Shown here one piece after another: positions 44,807 through 52,977 of a stretch of 64,000 nt of DNA. Both the position numbers and the translations under genes were made by a program. The stretch is from JBKHYJ01 sp046565505. GTDB lineage: Bacteria > Acidobacteriota > Blastocatellia > UBA7656. The notes under the pieces are model-generated. The model ran no database searches, was not told the origin of the DNA, and saw only the letters and a program-made list of their open reading frames with translations. The stretch is taken from assembly GCA_046565505.1 (NCBI GenBank), contig JBKHYJ010000105.1, positions 156,510-220,509 on the forward strand, read 5' to 3'. Within the stretch, counting starts at the first letter, position 1. Every line of letters starts with the position of its first letter.

Positions 44807-45871
44807 ATGGGCGACATTTTAATCGTCAAAGACCTTGTCAAACACTACCCCATTCGCAAGGGAGTGATGCCGAGGACCGTCGGGCAAGTGCGCGCGGTCG
44901 ATGGCGTCTCGTTTTCGATCCAGAGAGGCCAGACGCTCGGACTCGTGGGCGAGTCCGGCTGCGGCAAGACGACCGCCGGCAGAACGATACTCAGGTTGAT
45001 AGAGCCGACTTCCGGGCAGGTCGATTTTGATGGGCGCGACGTCTTCAGGCTCGGCCCGCGCGAGATGCGCAACCTCCGCCGCGAGATGCAGATTATATTT
45101 CAGGACCCGTACGGCTCGCTCAACCCGCGGATGACGGTCGGCGCGATGATTCAAGAGCCTATTCTCGTGCACGGCATAGAGGCGGGCGAGCAGTCCCTCG
45201 GCATGCGGGGCGAGGCCGCGCATGCGATTGATTCAAATTCGCCCCGCCCTGGCTCATCGAGCCGCTCGCGGGCCCGCGAACGCGCGGCGGAGCTATTAAG
45301 ACTCGTGGGGCTAGGGCCCGAGATATCTAACCGCTACCCGCATGAATTCTCCGGCGGGCAGCGCCAGCGGATAGGCATAGCGCGCGCGCTGGCGCTCAAC
45401 CCGAAATTCATCGTGTGCGACGAGGCCGTCTCCGCGCTCGACGTTTCGATACAGGCGCAGATACTGAACCTGCTGCGAGAGCTACAGCAGCGGCTCAATC
45501 TAACTTACCTGTTCATCGCCCATGACCTGGCGGTCGTTAAGCATATCTCGGATCGAGTAGCCGTGATGTACCTGGGCGAGATAGTCGAAGAGGCGGCGAC
45601 CGAAGATATATTCGCGCGGCCCGCCCACCCATACACGAAAGCTTTATTGGCTTCGATCCCGATCCCTGTCCCGCGAGCGAAACGTGACCGATTCCGCCTC
45701 GAAGGTGACGCGCCTACCCCTATCAACCCGCCCGAGGGTTGCCGCTTCCATACTCGGTGCCCCGTAGCCGTCGAAGCGTGCAAGCGCGACAAGCCGCCCC
45801 TGGTTGAAATCCGGCCCGGCCACCGCGTCGCGTGCCTGCGCGCCGGGGAGGTGACGGACACCGGGCGTTGA
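44807..45871 (+). CDS. oligopeptide/dipeptide ABC transporter ATP-binding protein (OppF/DppF type)
   Basis: A 354-residue partner ATPase, with Walker A VGESGCGKTT (about 46), signature FSGGQRQRIGIARAL, Walker B FIVCDEAVSALD, and the C-terminal cysteine motif CRFHTRCPVAVEAC. A polar insert (about 120-160; SNSPRPGSSSRSRARERAAE) lies between the Q-loop and the signature, longer than usual for this family. With the preceding gene it would form the heterodimeric motor of a peptide importer, but the channel subunits are elsewhere. Clean start at 44807; it ends the long plus-strand run begun by recJ. Confidence 0.92.
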   Translation: MGDILIVKDLVKHYPIRKGVMPRTVGQVRAVDGVSFSIQRGQTLGLVGESGCGKTTAGRTILRLIEPTSGQVDFDGRDVFRLGPREMRNLRREMQIIFQDPYGSLNPRMTVGAMIQEPILVHGIEAGEQSLGMRGEAAHAIDSNSPRPGSSSRSRARERAAELLRLVGLGPEISNRYPHEFSGGQRQRIGIARALALNPKFIVCDEAVSALDVSIQAQILNLLRELQQRLNLTYLFIAHDLAVVKHISDRVAVMYLGEIVEEAATEDIFARPAHPYTKALLASIPIPVPRAKRDRFRLEGDAPTPINPPEGCRFHTRCPVAVEACKRDKPPLVEIRPGHRVACLRAGEVTDTGR

Positions 45872-46054
45872 GCGACATACTAGAGGGTTATTGCCCCCGC
45901 TTTATGACGGTTTGCGGACGTGTGTCGGGGTAACCGGTCGCGCGGGCACGGGGCGCAAGATAATTCTTTGTTACTCTTCCCGACTCAACGCCTGTCGAGG
46001 CGGCCACCGCGCGCATCGTTCCGCGGTCGGCCCCGTTTCATCACGCCGCGCCCT

Positions 46055-46729
46055 TTACTCACCCAACATATCTTCGTTCGCATCGGCGGCAAGCTCTTCA
46101 GCATGCATGCGCGGGAAGCTCCCCGAATTCAAGCTCCCCGTGTTGAAGCTGCCGCTCGCGCGCTGCTGGACGTAGTGGCTCCCGGAGTGATGGTTGTTGG
46201 TGTGATTGTGGTTATGGTTAGTGTACCGGCTGTCGGTCTTAGTAATTTCTTCTATGTGCGAATCCAGTTCTATGAACTGGTCCGCCACGTCTATCAGGCG
46301 CGGGCTGGTGTTACTCCGAAACCCCGCGAGTTCCACGCGCACGCCTTTGTAAGCCACCGCGTTAATAGCGTAAGAGAAATCTTCGTCGCCCGAGACGAGC
46401 ACTGCCGTATCGTACTTGTCCGCAAGCGAGAGCATGTCTACCGCAATCTCTACGTCCAGGTTCGCCTTCTTCGTCCCATCAGCGTACGTCTTGAGGTCCT
46501 TTTCGACTACCCTGTAACCGTTCCTACGCATCCAGAGCAGGAAGCCCTGCTGGCGCTCCGCCTTCTCGTCGACGCCCGTGTAAAAGAACGCCCTGAGAAG
46601 CGGAGAGTTGCCTCGAAGAAAATTCAAAAACTTTGCGTAGTCAATCTCGACCCCGACCGATCTGGCGGCATGAAAGAGGTTATTGCCGTCAATGAATATC
46701 GTTATCTTACCGCGCATAAAATCCCTCAT
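46055..46729 (-). CDS. NYN-domain (LabA/DUF88-like) protein with His/Asn-rich tail
   Basis: A 224-residue protein. Residues of about 6-160 form a NYN/PIN-like nuclease fold: FIDGNNLFHAARS, KKANLDVEIAVDML and VSGDEDFSYAIN carry the acidic residues that would bind metal. The C-terminal 60 residues are low-complexity, rich in His and Asn (TNHNHNHTNNHHSGSHY), then Gly/Ser, which is unusual in this family and could bind metal or RNA. AGGA lies 5 bases before the ATG at 46729; an in-frame ATG 13 codons upstream has no such site. It follows the metB-like gene on the same strand. RNA cleavage is inferred from the family. Confidence 0.85.
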   Translation of the reverse strand: MRDFMRGKITIFIDGNNLFHAARSVGVEIDYAKFLNFLRGNSPLLRAFFYTGVDEKAERQQGFLLWMRRNGYRVVEKDLKTYADGTKKANLDVEIAVDMLSLADKYDTAVLVSGDEDFSYAINAVAYKGVRVELAGFRSNTSPRLIDVADQFIELDSHIEEITKTDSRYTNHNHNHTNNHHSGSHYVQQRASGSFNTGSLNSGSFPRMHAEELAADANEDMLGE

Positions 46730-46855
46730 TATTATCCTGCCTTCAAAAAACGATTTAGATACACTCAATGTCTAACACACACATTGATGGCTTGCAAGGC
46801 GGCGTGCATCTGCCTGCACGGCGCGCGGCGGGGATGCGACCGGCGCCGCTCGCGC

Positions 46856-48034
46856 TCATACGGCTTCGAGCGCGCCCAACAGGTCTGCCTTCAAGTCTTC
46901 GACAGCCTCTATGCCGACGGAGAATCGCACGGTGCCGCGCCCGACGCCGGTCAGCGCGAGTTCTTCGTCGCTGAGGCCGCTGTGCGAAGTGTAGATCGGG
47001 TAAGTCACGACCGTCTCGGTTCCCCCGAGGCTCGTGGCTATCTTTATTAGCTTGAGCGCGTCACAGAACCGCTCGACGGCCGCCTCGCTGTTGCCGGCCA
47101 GGTCAATCGTCACGACCCCGCCGAAGCCGCTCATCTGGCGGCTCGCGATTTCGTAAGAGGGGCTCGACGGCAGGCCGGGGTAGTACACGCGCGCGACCTT
47201 CGCATGCGACTCGAAGAACTCCGCGAGCGACTGCGAGTTCTTATTCACGCGCTCGATCCTGACGTCGAGCGTCTTCATTCCGCGGATCAGGAGCGCGGCG
47301 GCAGACGGGTCGAGTATCGCCCCGGTCGCCACGAGCGTCTTGCGGACCTGCGCTACTAGCGCGGCGCTCCCGCAGACGGCCCCCGCCGTCAGGTCCGAGT
47401 GGCCCGAAAGGTATTTGGTCGCGCTGTGCATCACGAGGTCCAGGCCATGCTCCAGCGGGCGCTGGTTGATGGGCGAGGCGAAGGTGCTGTCAATTACAGA
47501 GATCAGATTGTACTCGCGCGCAAGGCTCGCCGCGCGGCCCAGGTCTATGACGCGGTTGAGCGGATTCGACGGGGAGTCGAACCATAGCACCCGCGTGCGC
47601 TCGTTGACGACGCGCCCGACATCAGCCAGGTCGTCGCCTTCCACGAAGCGAGTGCTTATGCCGAAGCGCGGCAGAATGTCTCTCATCATCCTATAGGTCC
47701 CGCCATAGACGTTCTGCGACGCCAGGATTTCGTCCCCGGCTTTTAGCAGCGAGACCGCTATGGCGAAAGAGGCGGCCGACCCGGAAGCGGTCACCAGAGC
47801 CGCTTCCGCGCCTTCGAGCTCCGCGATTTTGCGCGCCGCGACTTCGACGGTTGGGTTCCCGCTCCGGGTGTAAAGGTATAGCTCGGGCGCGCGGCCCTGC
47901 GCGAAGCGGCGCAGGTCGTCGAACCTGTTCATCGAATATATCGCGGTCTGAAATATCGGCGGCGCGACCGAGTTCAGCGCATGCGGCTCCTCCTCGCCCC
48001 CGTGTATAGCCACTGTCGGCAGCTTTTTGTCCAT
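46856..48034 (-). CDS. trans-sulfuration PLP enzyme (cystathionine gamma-synthase/lyase family)
   Basis: A 392-residue Cys/Met-metabolism enzyme. The PLP lysine is Lys207 in MHSATKYLSGHSD. YTRSGNPT (55-62), SGSAASFAI and YPIYTSHSGLSDEE are the family's substrate and cofactor contacts. The fold cannot separate cystathionine gamma-synthase (MetB), gamma-lyase, O-acetylhomoserine sulfhydrylase or methionine gamma-lyase by eye, so I leave the symbol empty. The start at 48034 (MDKKLPTVAIHGG) is the conserved N-terminus; the longer frame adds 11 unmatched residues. The NYN gene lies 126 bases downstream. Confidence 0.92.
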   Translation of the reverse strand: MDKKLPTVAIHGGEEEPHALNSVAPPIFQTAIYSMNRFDDLRRFAQGRAPELYLYTRSGNPTVEVAARKIAELEGAEAALVTASGSAASFAIAVSLLKAGDEILASQNVYGGTYRMMRDILPRFGISTRFVEGDDLADVGRVVNERTRVLWFDSPSNPLNRVIDLGRAASLAREYNLISVIDSTFASPINQRPLEHGLDLVMHSATKYLSGHSDLTAGAVCGSAALVAQVRKTLVATGAILDPSAAALLIRGMKTLDVRIERVNKNSQSLAEFFESHAKVARVYYPGLPSSPSYEIASRQMSGFGGVVTIDLAGNSEAAVERFCDALKLIKIATSLGGTETVVTYPIYTSHSGLSDEELALTGVGRGTVRFSVGIEAVEDLKADLLGALEAV

Positions 48035-48272
48035 GCGGCCTCCGATGCCGGATTCATGAATTGACACTACTCGCGCACAGGGCAGTTTACCAAATGGAGA
48101 CAGGCGGGCGAAGGCGGTATGAAGAAGCGGTTGTCGGGCCGCGGGAAAGAGAACGAGTCGAGGCGCGCGTGCTTGATGCGGCGTCGCCGGCGTAGTAGCA
48201 TAATCGGGCGTTCTCCCGGGCGACGATCATTCCCACATCTCCCATGCGATTCAGCGAAGGTACGACGTAACT

Positions 48273-48686
48273 ATGCGAATTTTGCCGATGCTTTTGAGCC
48301 TCTCGCTGGTGATCGTAGCGTCACGCTTCCCGGGGACTCAGCGCGCGGGGGCGGGCGCCCAGGACCGGCAGGCCGCGCCCGCCCCGAGGCAGTTGTCTGC
48401 CGTGCGCGGAGAGATAGTCAAGATAAGGAGTCAGGGCAAGGGGATGCTGCTCATAACCGTGAGGCCCGCGAAAGACTTCGCGGAGGTGACAGTGCTCGCG
48501 CGCGAAAACGACCTGGTGGGCAGCGCCGTAGCGCGGGCGGGCGCCACGGATTTGCTGGGGCTGCTCTCGGAAGACGCGCGCGACGACGAGACCATCACGG
48601 CCGCCGAATTGAACGAGGGGGACGTGGTGTCTGTAATCTACGACCCCCAGAGCCAAAACCGCGCGCTCGAAATATATTCGCATTAG
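48273..48686 (+). CDS. small secreted protein of unknown function
   Basis: A 137-residue protein with a signal peptide (1 to about 20, LLSLSLVIVASRFPG), an Ala/Pro/Gln linker and a beta-rich body (SAVRGEIVKIRSQGKGMLLITVRP; NEGDVVSVIYDPQ) that looks like a small OB- or S1-like barrel, though I cannot name the family. A longer overlapping frame at 48119-48724 has no signal or family match and I reject it. It precedes a gene for a metal-binding secreted protein on the same strand by 95 bases. Confidence 0.65.
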   Translation: MRILPMLLSLSLVIVASRFPGTQRAGAGAQDRQAAPAPRQLSAVRGEIVKIRSQGKGMLLITVRPAKDFAEVTVLARENDLVGSAVARAGATDLLGLLSEDARDDETITAAELNEGDVVSVIYDPQSQNRALEIYSH

Positions 48687-48780
48687 ACTCTTCGCTTTGC
48701 GCGCCCGGAATGGCGCATGTATAATCATGGCCTGGCTGCCTCTCAGCCTAATAAACAGACTAAGGAGCGAGACGGAAATT

Positions 48781-49179
48781 ATGCGTAGAATCACTGTTGC
48801 TTTCTTCATGCTGATGATGCTGGCGGGCGCGGCGGCGGCCGGCATCTCGTCCGACGGCGCCGGGAAGAAAGCCGTCACAAACAAAGTGTGTCCCGTGAGC
48901 GGCGGCCCCGTGACGGAGAAATACCGCGCCGAGTACAAAGGCCAGTACGTTTACCTCTGCTGCGAAGGGTGCGTCAGCGAGTTCAACAAGAACCCGGAGG
49001 CTTTCGTCGCGAAGATGACGAAGGAAGACCAGGAAGCGATCAAGGCCAACACGGTCTGCCCCGTGTCAGGCGAGCCGGTCGATAAGACGAAATCCGTTGA
49101 ATTTGAAGGCCGCAAGGTTTACTTCTGCTGCGACCACTGCATGGATAAGTATAAGAAAGATCACCCGGGAGCGAAGTAA
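48781..49179 (+). CDS. secreted protein with two YHS-like cysteine motifs
   Basis: A 132-residue exported protein: a signal peptide 1 to about 20 (MLAGAAAAG), then two copies of one metal-site pattern. The first has Cys37 (CPVSGGPV) and Cys60, 61, 64 (YLCCEGC); the second has Cys93 (CPVSGEPV) and Cys116, 117, 120 (YFCCDHC). Spacing of the Cys and aromatic residues is like YHS/TRASH metal-binding domains, which sense or carry copper, zinc or mercury. Tandem copies in one small protein suggest a periplasmic metal scavenger or chaperone. The start at 48781 gives the signal peptide. Confidence 0.85.
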   Translation: MRRITVAFFMLMMLAGAAAAGISSDGAGKKAVTNKVCPVSGGPVTEKYRAEYKGQYVYLCCEGCVSEFNKNPEAFVAKMTKEDQEAIKANTVCPVSGEPVDKTKSVEFEGRKVYFCCDHCMDKYKKDHPGAK

Positions 49180-49234
49180 GGTAGTCACTCCCCATCAGCA
49201 CTTACCGCATATCAATTTAAAAGCAGGTCAACGG

Positions 49235-49293
49235 GGGCGGCGGGCGGAGGCGTAAACGATTCACAGTCGGATCGCGCGCCCCGCCCGCCGCCC
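49235..49293 (+). terminator. GC-rich hairpin between the YHS-like and cyclophilin genes
   Basis: An 11-bp stem (49235-49245 with 49283-49293) with a 37-base loop and a weak T-run after it (CACTTT). Moderately convincing terminator. Confidence 0.4.
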
Positions 49294-49314
49294 TCACTTT
49301 AGGAGAATGGATAG

Positions 49315-49926
49315 ATGACCGTAGACGAGGCACGGGTCACACGATGCGCGGGTTCGAGGCTCCCTCTAATTCTGCTGGCGCTGTTTGCGCTCTGCTCCGG
49401 GGCGTGCGGCCACGCCGGTCACCAGGGAGGCCAGGTGGCGGTGATCGAGACCGATCTCGGGAACATTAAGATAGAGCTCCTCGAAGACGAAGCGCCGCAG
49501 ACGGTGGAGAACTTCCGGCTGCTCGCCGCGCGCGGCTATTACGACGGCACGATCTTCCACCGCGTAATCAACGGCTTCATGATACAGGGCGGCGACCCGC
49601 AAGGCGATGGCAAGGGCGGCGAGACCGCAACGGGCGAGCCGCTGCCGAATGAGATTGATGTGAATTCGCCCCTCTACCAGGGCGGCTACAAACGCGGCAT
49701 GGTCGCGATGGCCAACAAGGGCAAGCCCGAAACCGGGTCGAGCCAGTTCTTCATAATGCATCAGGATCGCCCGCCCCGTATGCTGCCGCCGAACTACACA
49801 ATATTCGGCAGGGTGACGGAAGGCATGGAGGTCGTTGACCAGATAGCGACGGCCCCTAACGCCGGGGCTTCGGCGATGAACCGCCCCGTCTCACCCGTCA
49901 AGATGAATAAGGTACACGTCGAGTAA
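49315..49926 (+). CDS. exported cyclophilin-type peptidyl-prolyl isomerase
   Basis: A 203-residue proline isomerase. A signal sequence (1 to about 30) ends in SGAC, so it may be a lipoprotein, but the lipobox is not canonical. The cyclophilin body spans about 40-200: VIETDLGNIKIELLEDEAPQ, FHRVINGFMIQGGDPQGDG with the catalytic Arg of FHRV, and MANKGKPETGSSQFFI. Intact and full-length. It would speed folding of periplasmic proteins. A strong hairpin follows the stop. Confidence 0.92.
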   Translation: MTVDEARVTRCAGSRLPLILLALFALCSGACGHAGHQGGQVAVIETDLGNIKIELLEDEAPQTVENFRLLAARGYYDGTIFHRVINGFMIQGGDPQGDGKGGETATGEPLPNEIDVNSPLYQGGYKRGMVAMANKGKPETGSSQFFIMHQDRPPRMLPPNYTIFGRVTEGMEVVDQIATAPNAGASAMNRPVSPVKMNKVHVE

Positions 49927-49931
49927 GCGCG

Positions 49932-50009
49932 GAAGGCGGGGCGCGGGACCGGCGGCCGCCTCTGACCGTTCAATTCACCGCCCGCAGCCGGCCGCCGGTC
50001 GCCGCCTTC
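49932..50009 (+). terminator. long imperfect hairpin after the cyclophilin gene
   Basis: GACCGGCGGCCG (49947-49958) pairs with 49989-50000, and GAAGGCGG (49932-49939) with 50002-50009, giving about 20 bp with an internal bulge. It starts 6 bases after the stop. Confidence 0.55.
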
Positions 50010-50219
50010 TAGACACGCCGTCTGTGTTCTGTTAATTTTGCCATTGTGACGTTATTCATGGGCGGACGCACACATCAAAATCACATCAGCCGTGATACCG
50101 AGTCCTAAAGTTAAATCTCTGAAGCCGGAAGCCCCTGACACTACCCAGACACCGAAATGCCCCTCACGCGCGTAGAACCTGAAAACCAAGAGCCGGATTG
50201 CGACGAGAGGGGTGGCGTC

Positions 50220-51707
50220 ATGGATAAGCGCGGGCGCGCGGACGCGCGGACCAATCAAGCGCAACAGGCGGTGGAAATAGCGCAGCCTGACGACCCGGCC
50301 CGCCGCGGGGCGGCCGCGCCATCCGCCTATGCGCCGCCGCTAGAGGTGGCTTCCGGGGCCGGAGACCCGGCGCACGCGCCGCGGCGCGTGGTCGCGGCGC
50401 TCGTCCGCTCGCTCGTCGCCGTGCTCGTCGGGAGCATGATCTTGCGCCTCGCGTCGCAGACGACGGGGCAGATGCTTCAATTTTATTTCAAAGCGATAAA
50501 CGAGAATCACTACCACCTTTCCTACACCACCACGGGGTTCATCACCGCGTCTTTTTTCATCGCCGAGCTGCTGGGCGCGCCGGTGCTCGGGGCGATGAGT
50601 GACCGCTATGGGCGAAAGCGTTTTATCATACTGGGTCCGCTGCTCGGGGCAATCGCCGTTCAGATAACGTCGATGACGGTAATGGTCTGGCTGCTGGTCC
50701 TGACGCGGCTGCTGGAAGGGTTATCGACGGCAAGCTCGGTCCCGGCCACGCTCGGCTACATTTCTGAGACGACCGTGGGCCGCCCGAACCTGCGCGCGCG
50801 GATCATAGGGCTGTACGAAATCACGCTCGTCGGGGGCCTGGCGTTGGGCGCGGTGGCGGGCGGCTACTTGTGGGAATGGCTCGGCGACGGGGCGGCTCTG
50901 ACCTTCGCCGGGGTCGAACTGTTCAGCCCCGCGTTCTGCATAAACGGGCTGATCTACCTCCTGAGCCTCGCCATTTTCGCGTGGGGGCTGAAAGACATCG
51001 GGCGCGGCGCGCATCAGGGGCCGGCGCCGGCTAATGGCAAGCTGAAGCACTACCGCGAAGTCTTCAGGTCGCCGGCCGTGTGGATGTTCATCCCCGCCTG
51101 GCTGTCCGTCTTTGCGATCGTCGGCATGTGGACGAACCACAGCCCGCGGTTAATGACGAGTGAGCAGAATTACGGCAACCAACTGCTCACGGGCATCAAC
51201 ACCGTAAAATTCGGCAACAGCTTTGCGGCGCTGGCGGTCATCTTCGGCGTGGGCATACTGGGGTGGAGTTTCATACTCGGCCGCTACCGAAAAACCAGCG
51301 TCATGCTGGTAGCCACCGGGGGGCTGTTCGTCACACTGGCGGCCGTCTACGGCTTCAATCATGTCGAATCATTCTCAAGCCTGCTCTACTACCCGCTGCT
51401 GGCGTCGCTGCTGCTCGGGATCGTAGTGCTGAGCGGGTTCACCCCCGCGGCCCTGACCTACCTGGCGGACGTGACGGAGAGCTACGCGGAGGACAGGGGC
51501 TCGATCATGGGGCTGTACTCCGTCTTCCTGGGGGTCGGGCAGTTGCTCGGCACGGCGACCGGGGGGTACTTCGCCGACTGGGACGGGACGGACGGACTTC
51601 TGCTCCTGAGCGCGGCCTTCGGGCTCGTTACGGTATTGAGCCTGGTGCTGCTGCGCAGGCGAACGGCGTCCCCGGCCCCGCCGCCCGCGACGGCGCGGGC
51701 CGAGTAG
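50220..51707 (+). CDS. major facilitator superfamily transporter
   Basis: A 495-residue, 12-span transporter. The conserved loop 2-3 motif GAMSDRYGRKRFIILGP is clear, and the halves are joined by a central loop (about 275-300). GAGGGG lies 7 bases before the ATG at 50220; a longer frame from 50157 would add 21 residues without a signal. The first 60 residues are a hydrophilic, Ala/Pro/Arg-rich cytosolic tail. No linked substrate genes, so drug/sugar/organic-acid specificity cannot be read. It converges with the cation antiporter gene. Confidence 0.9.
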   Translation: MDKRGRADARTNQAQQAVEIAQPDDPARRGAAAPSAYAPPLEVASGAGDPAHAPRRVVAALVRSLVAVLVGSMILRLASQTTGQMLQFYFKAINENHYHLSYTTTGFITASFFIAELLGAPVLGAMSDRYGRKRFIILGPLLGAIAVQITSMTVMVWLLVLTRLLEGLSTASSVPATLGYISETTVGRPNLRARIIGLYEITLVGGLALGAVAGGYLWEWLGDGAALTFAGVELFSPAFCINGLIYLLSLAIFAWGLKDIGRGAHQGPAPANGKLKHYREVFRSPAVWMFIPAWLSVFAIVGMWTNHSPRLMTSEQNYGNQLLTGINTVKFGNSFAALAVIFGVGILGWSFILGRYRKTSVMLVATGGLFVTLAAVYGFNHVESFSSLLYYPLLASLLLGIVVLSGFTPAALTYLADVTESYAEDRGSIMGLYSVFLGVGQLLGTATGGYFADWDGTDGLLLLSAAFGLVTVLSLVLLRRRTASPAPPPATARAE

Positions 51708-51757
51708 CCATAGCTTTTAGCGCGGGGGCCGCCTCGCGCGCCGCGCCGCCCGGCCCA

Positions 51758-52903
51758 CTAGATGGGCGAGATGTGTGACGGCAGGAAGAAGAACGCTATC
51801 GCAAAGATCACGTAAACCGCCAGCAGCATCACCCCTTCCATCCAGTTCGATTCGCCATCGACCGCGACCAGGCTGACGATCGCGACGGCAAGCCCTACCG
51901 TGATTACCTCAAAAGTCGTGAACAGAAGGTTCATCGGCTGGCCGATGGCGTAGCTTAAAAATACCAGGACCGGCGCGACGAACAGCGCTATCTGCATGCT
52001 CGACCCGACGGCGATGTGATAGGCGAGGTCCATCTGGTTCTTTATAGCCATCAGTACGGCCGTCGAGTGCTCGGCCGCGTTGCCGATGATAGCCACGACC
52101 ACCACGCCCACGAATATCTCCGTCAGGCCGACGGCCTTCGACGCGGGCTCGACCGCATGCACCAGCAACTCGCTCATCCAGGCGATGAGCGCGGTGGCGA
52201 CCATCAGAATCACGACCGCCCTCCTCAGGCTCATCGGGGACGCCTCTTCGTGTGCCTCGCTCGTCCCGAGGTAAAGGTCTTTGTGCGTGCGCAGGGCGAA
52301 GATCAGGCTGAGGACGTAGGTGATGAACAATACGACGGAAATCTCCAGGCTGATGTTGGCCTCGGCCCGCGCCTGTTCGACGGCCCCCACCTGCGGCTGC
52401 CCCCGCGTGACCCAGTGGAATACGGCGGGGATTAGCAGCCCTATCGCGCTAAGCCCCATTAGCGTCGCGCTCATGGAGGCGGCGGTGCGATTGAATTTCT
52501 GATTCTTGTACTTCAGCCCCCCGGCCAGCGCGCTCACGCCGAACACCAGCAGAATGTTCCCGAGTATGGAGCCCGTCAGCGAGGCCTTCACGACTTCCGT
52601 CAGCCCCGCGCGCAGCCCCTGGAACGCGATGATCATTTCCGCGGCGTTGCCGAACGTGGCGTTCAGCAGGCCCCCTATGCCCGCGCCCAGTCGCTCCGCG
52701 AGACTTTCGGTGGCCTTGCCCATCCACCCCGCGAGAGGGATGATGGCGAGGCCCGAGGCGGCGAACGTCCACAGCGGCGAAGCGTGAGTGTAGTGGAGGG
52801 CGGCCGCGACGGGGATGAACACAAGCAGCACGTCAAGCCCATGATCGATCAATAAATCTTTCGGTGAGAGTCTGTCCCTCGCAGTCTTCGCGCTCTTTTT
52901 CAT
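51758..52903 (-). CDS. calcium/cation-proton antiporter (CaCA/CAX family)
   Basis: A 381-residue inner-membrane protein of about 11 spans with the two CaCA alpha repeats: GGLLNATFGNAAEMIIAFQGL (about 97-117) and EIFVGVVVVAIIGNAAEHSTAVLMA (about 256-280), whose GNAAE acids bind the cation. It expels Ca2+ (or Na+/K+) in exchange for protons. Length and repeat spacing match CAX proteins. It is 51 bases from the convergent MFS gene and upstream (on the minus strand) of nothing obviously related. Confidence 0.92.
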   Translation of the reverse strand: MKKSAKTARDRLSPKDLLIDHGLDVLLVFIPVAAALHYTHASPLWTFAASGLAIIPLAGWMGKATESLAERLGAGIGGLLNATFGNAAEMIIAFQGLRAGLTEVVKASLTGSILGNILLVFGVSALAGGLKYKNQKFNRTAASMSATLMGLSAIGLLIPAVFHWVTRGQPQVGAVEQARAEANISLEISVVLFITYVLSLIFALRTHKDLYLGTSEAHEEASPMSLRRAVVILMVATALIAWMSELLVHAVEPASKAVGLTEIFVGVVVVAIIGNAAEHSTAVLMAIKNQMDLAYHIAVGSSMQIALFVAPVLVFLSYAIGQPMNLLFTTFEVITVGLAVAIVSLVAVDGESNWMEGVMLLAVYVIFAIAFFFLPSHISPI

Positions 52904-52977
52904 TTAGATTCTTGTCCCTGTCTTCATGGCAGAATTCGCAACAGCCCATGCGGAGGCCGCCGGCCCTCGCGGCCGCC

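Noticed and set aside
48119..48724. 201-codon frame overlapping the small secreted protein
   Set aside because: The 48273 frame has a signal peptide and proper body; this one is Arg-rich noise.
49235..50009. GC-rich hairpins around the cyclophilin gene as attC sites
   Set aside because: They lack the R and L box order; they fit terminators.
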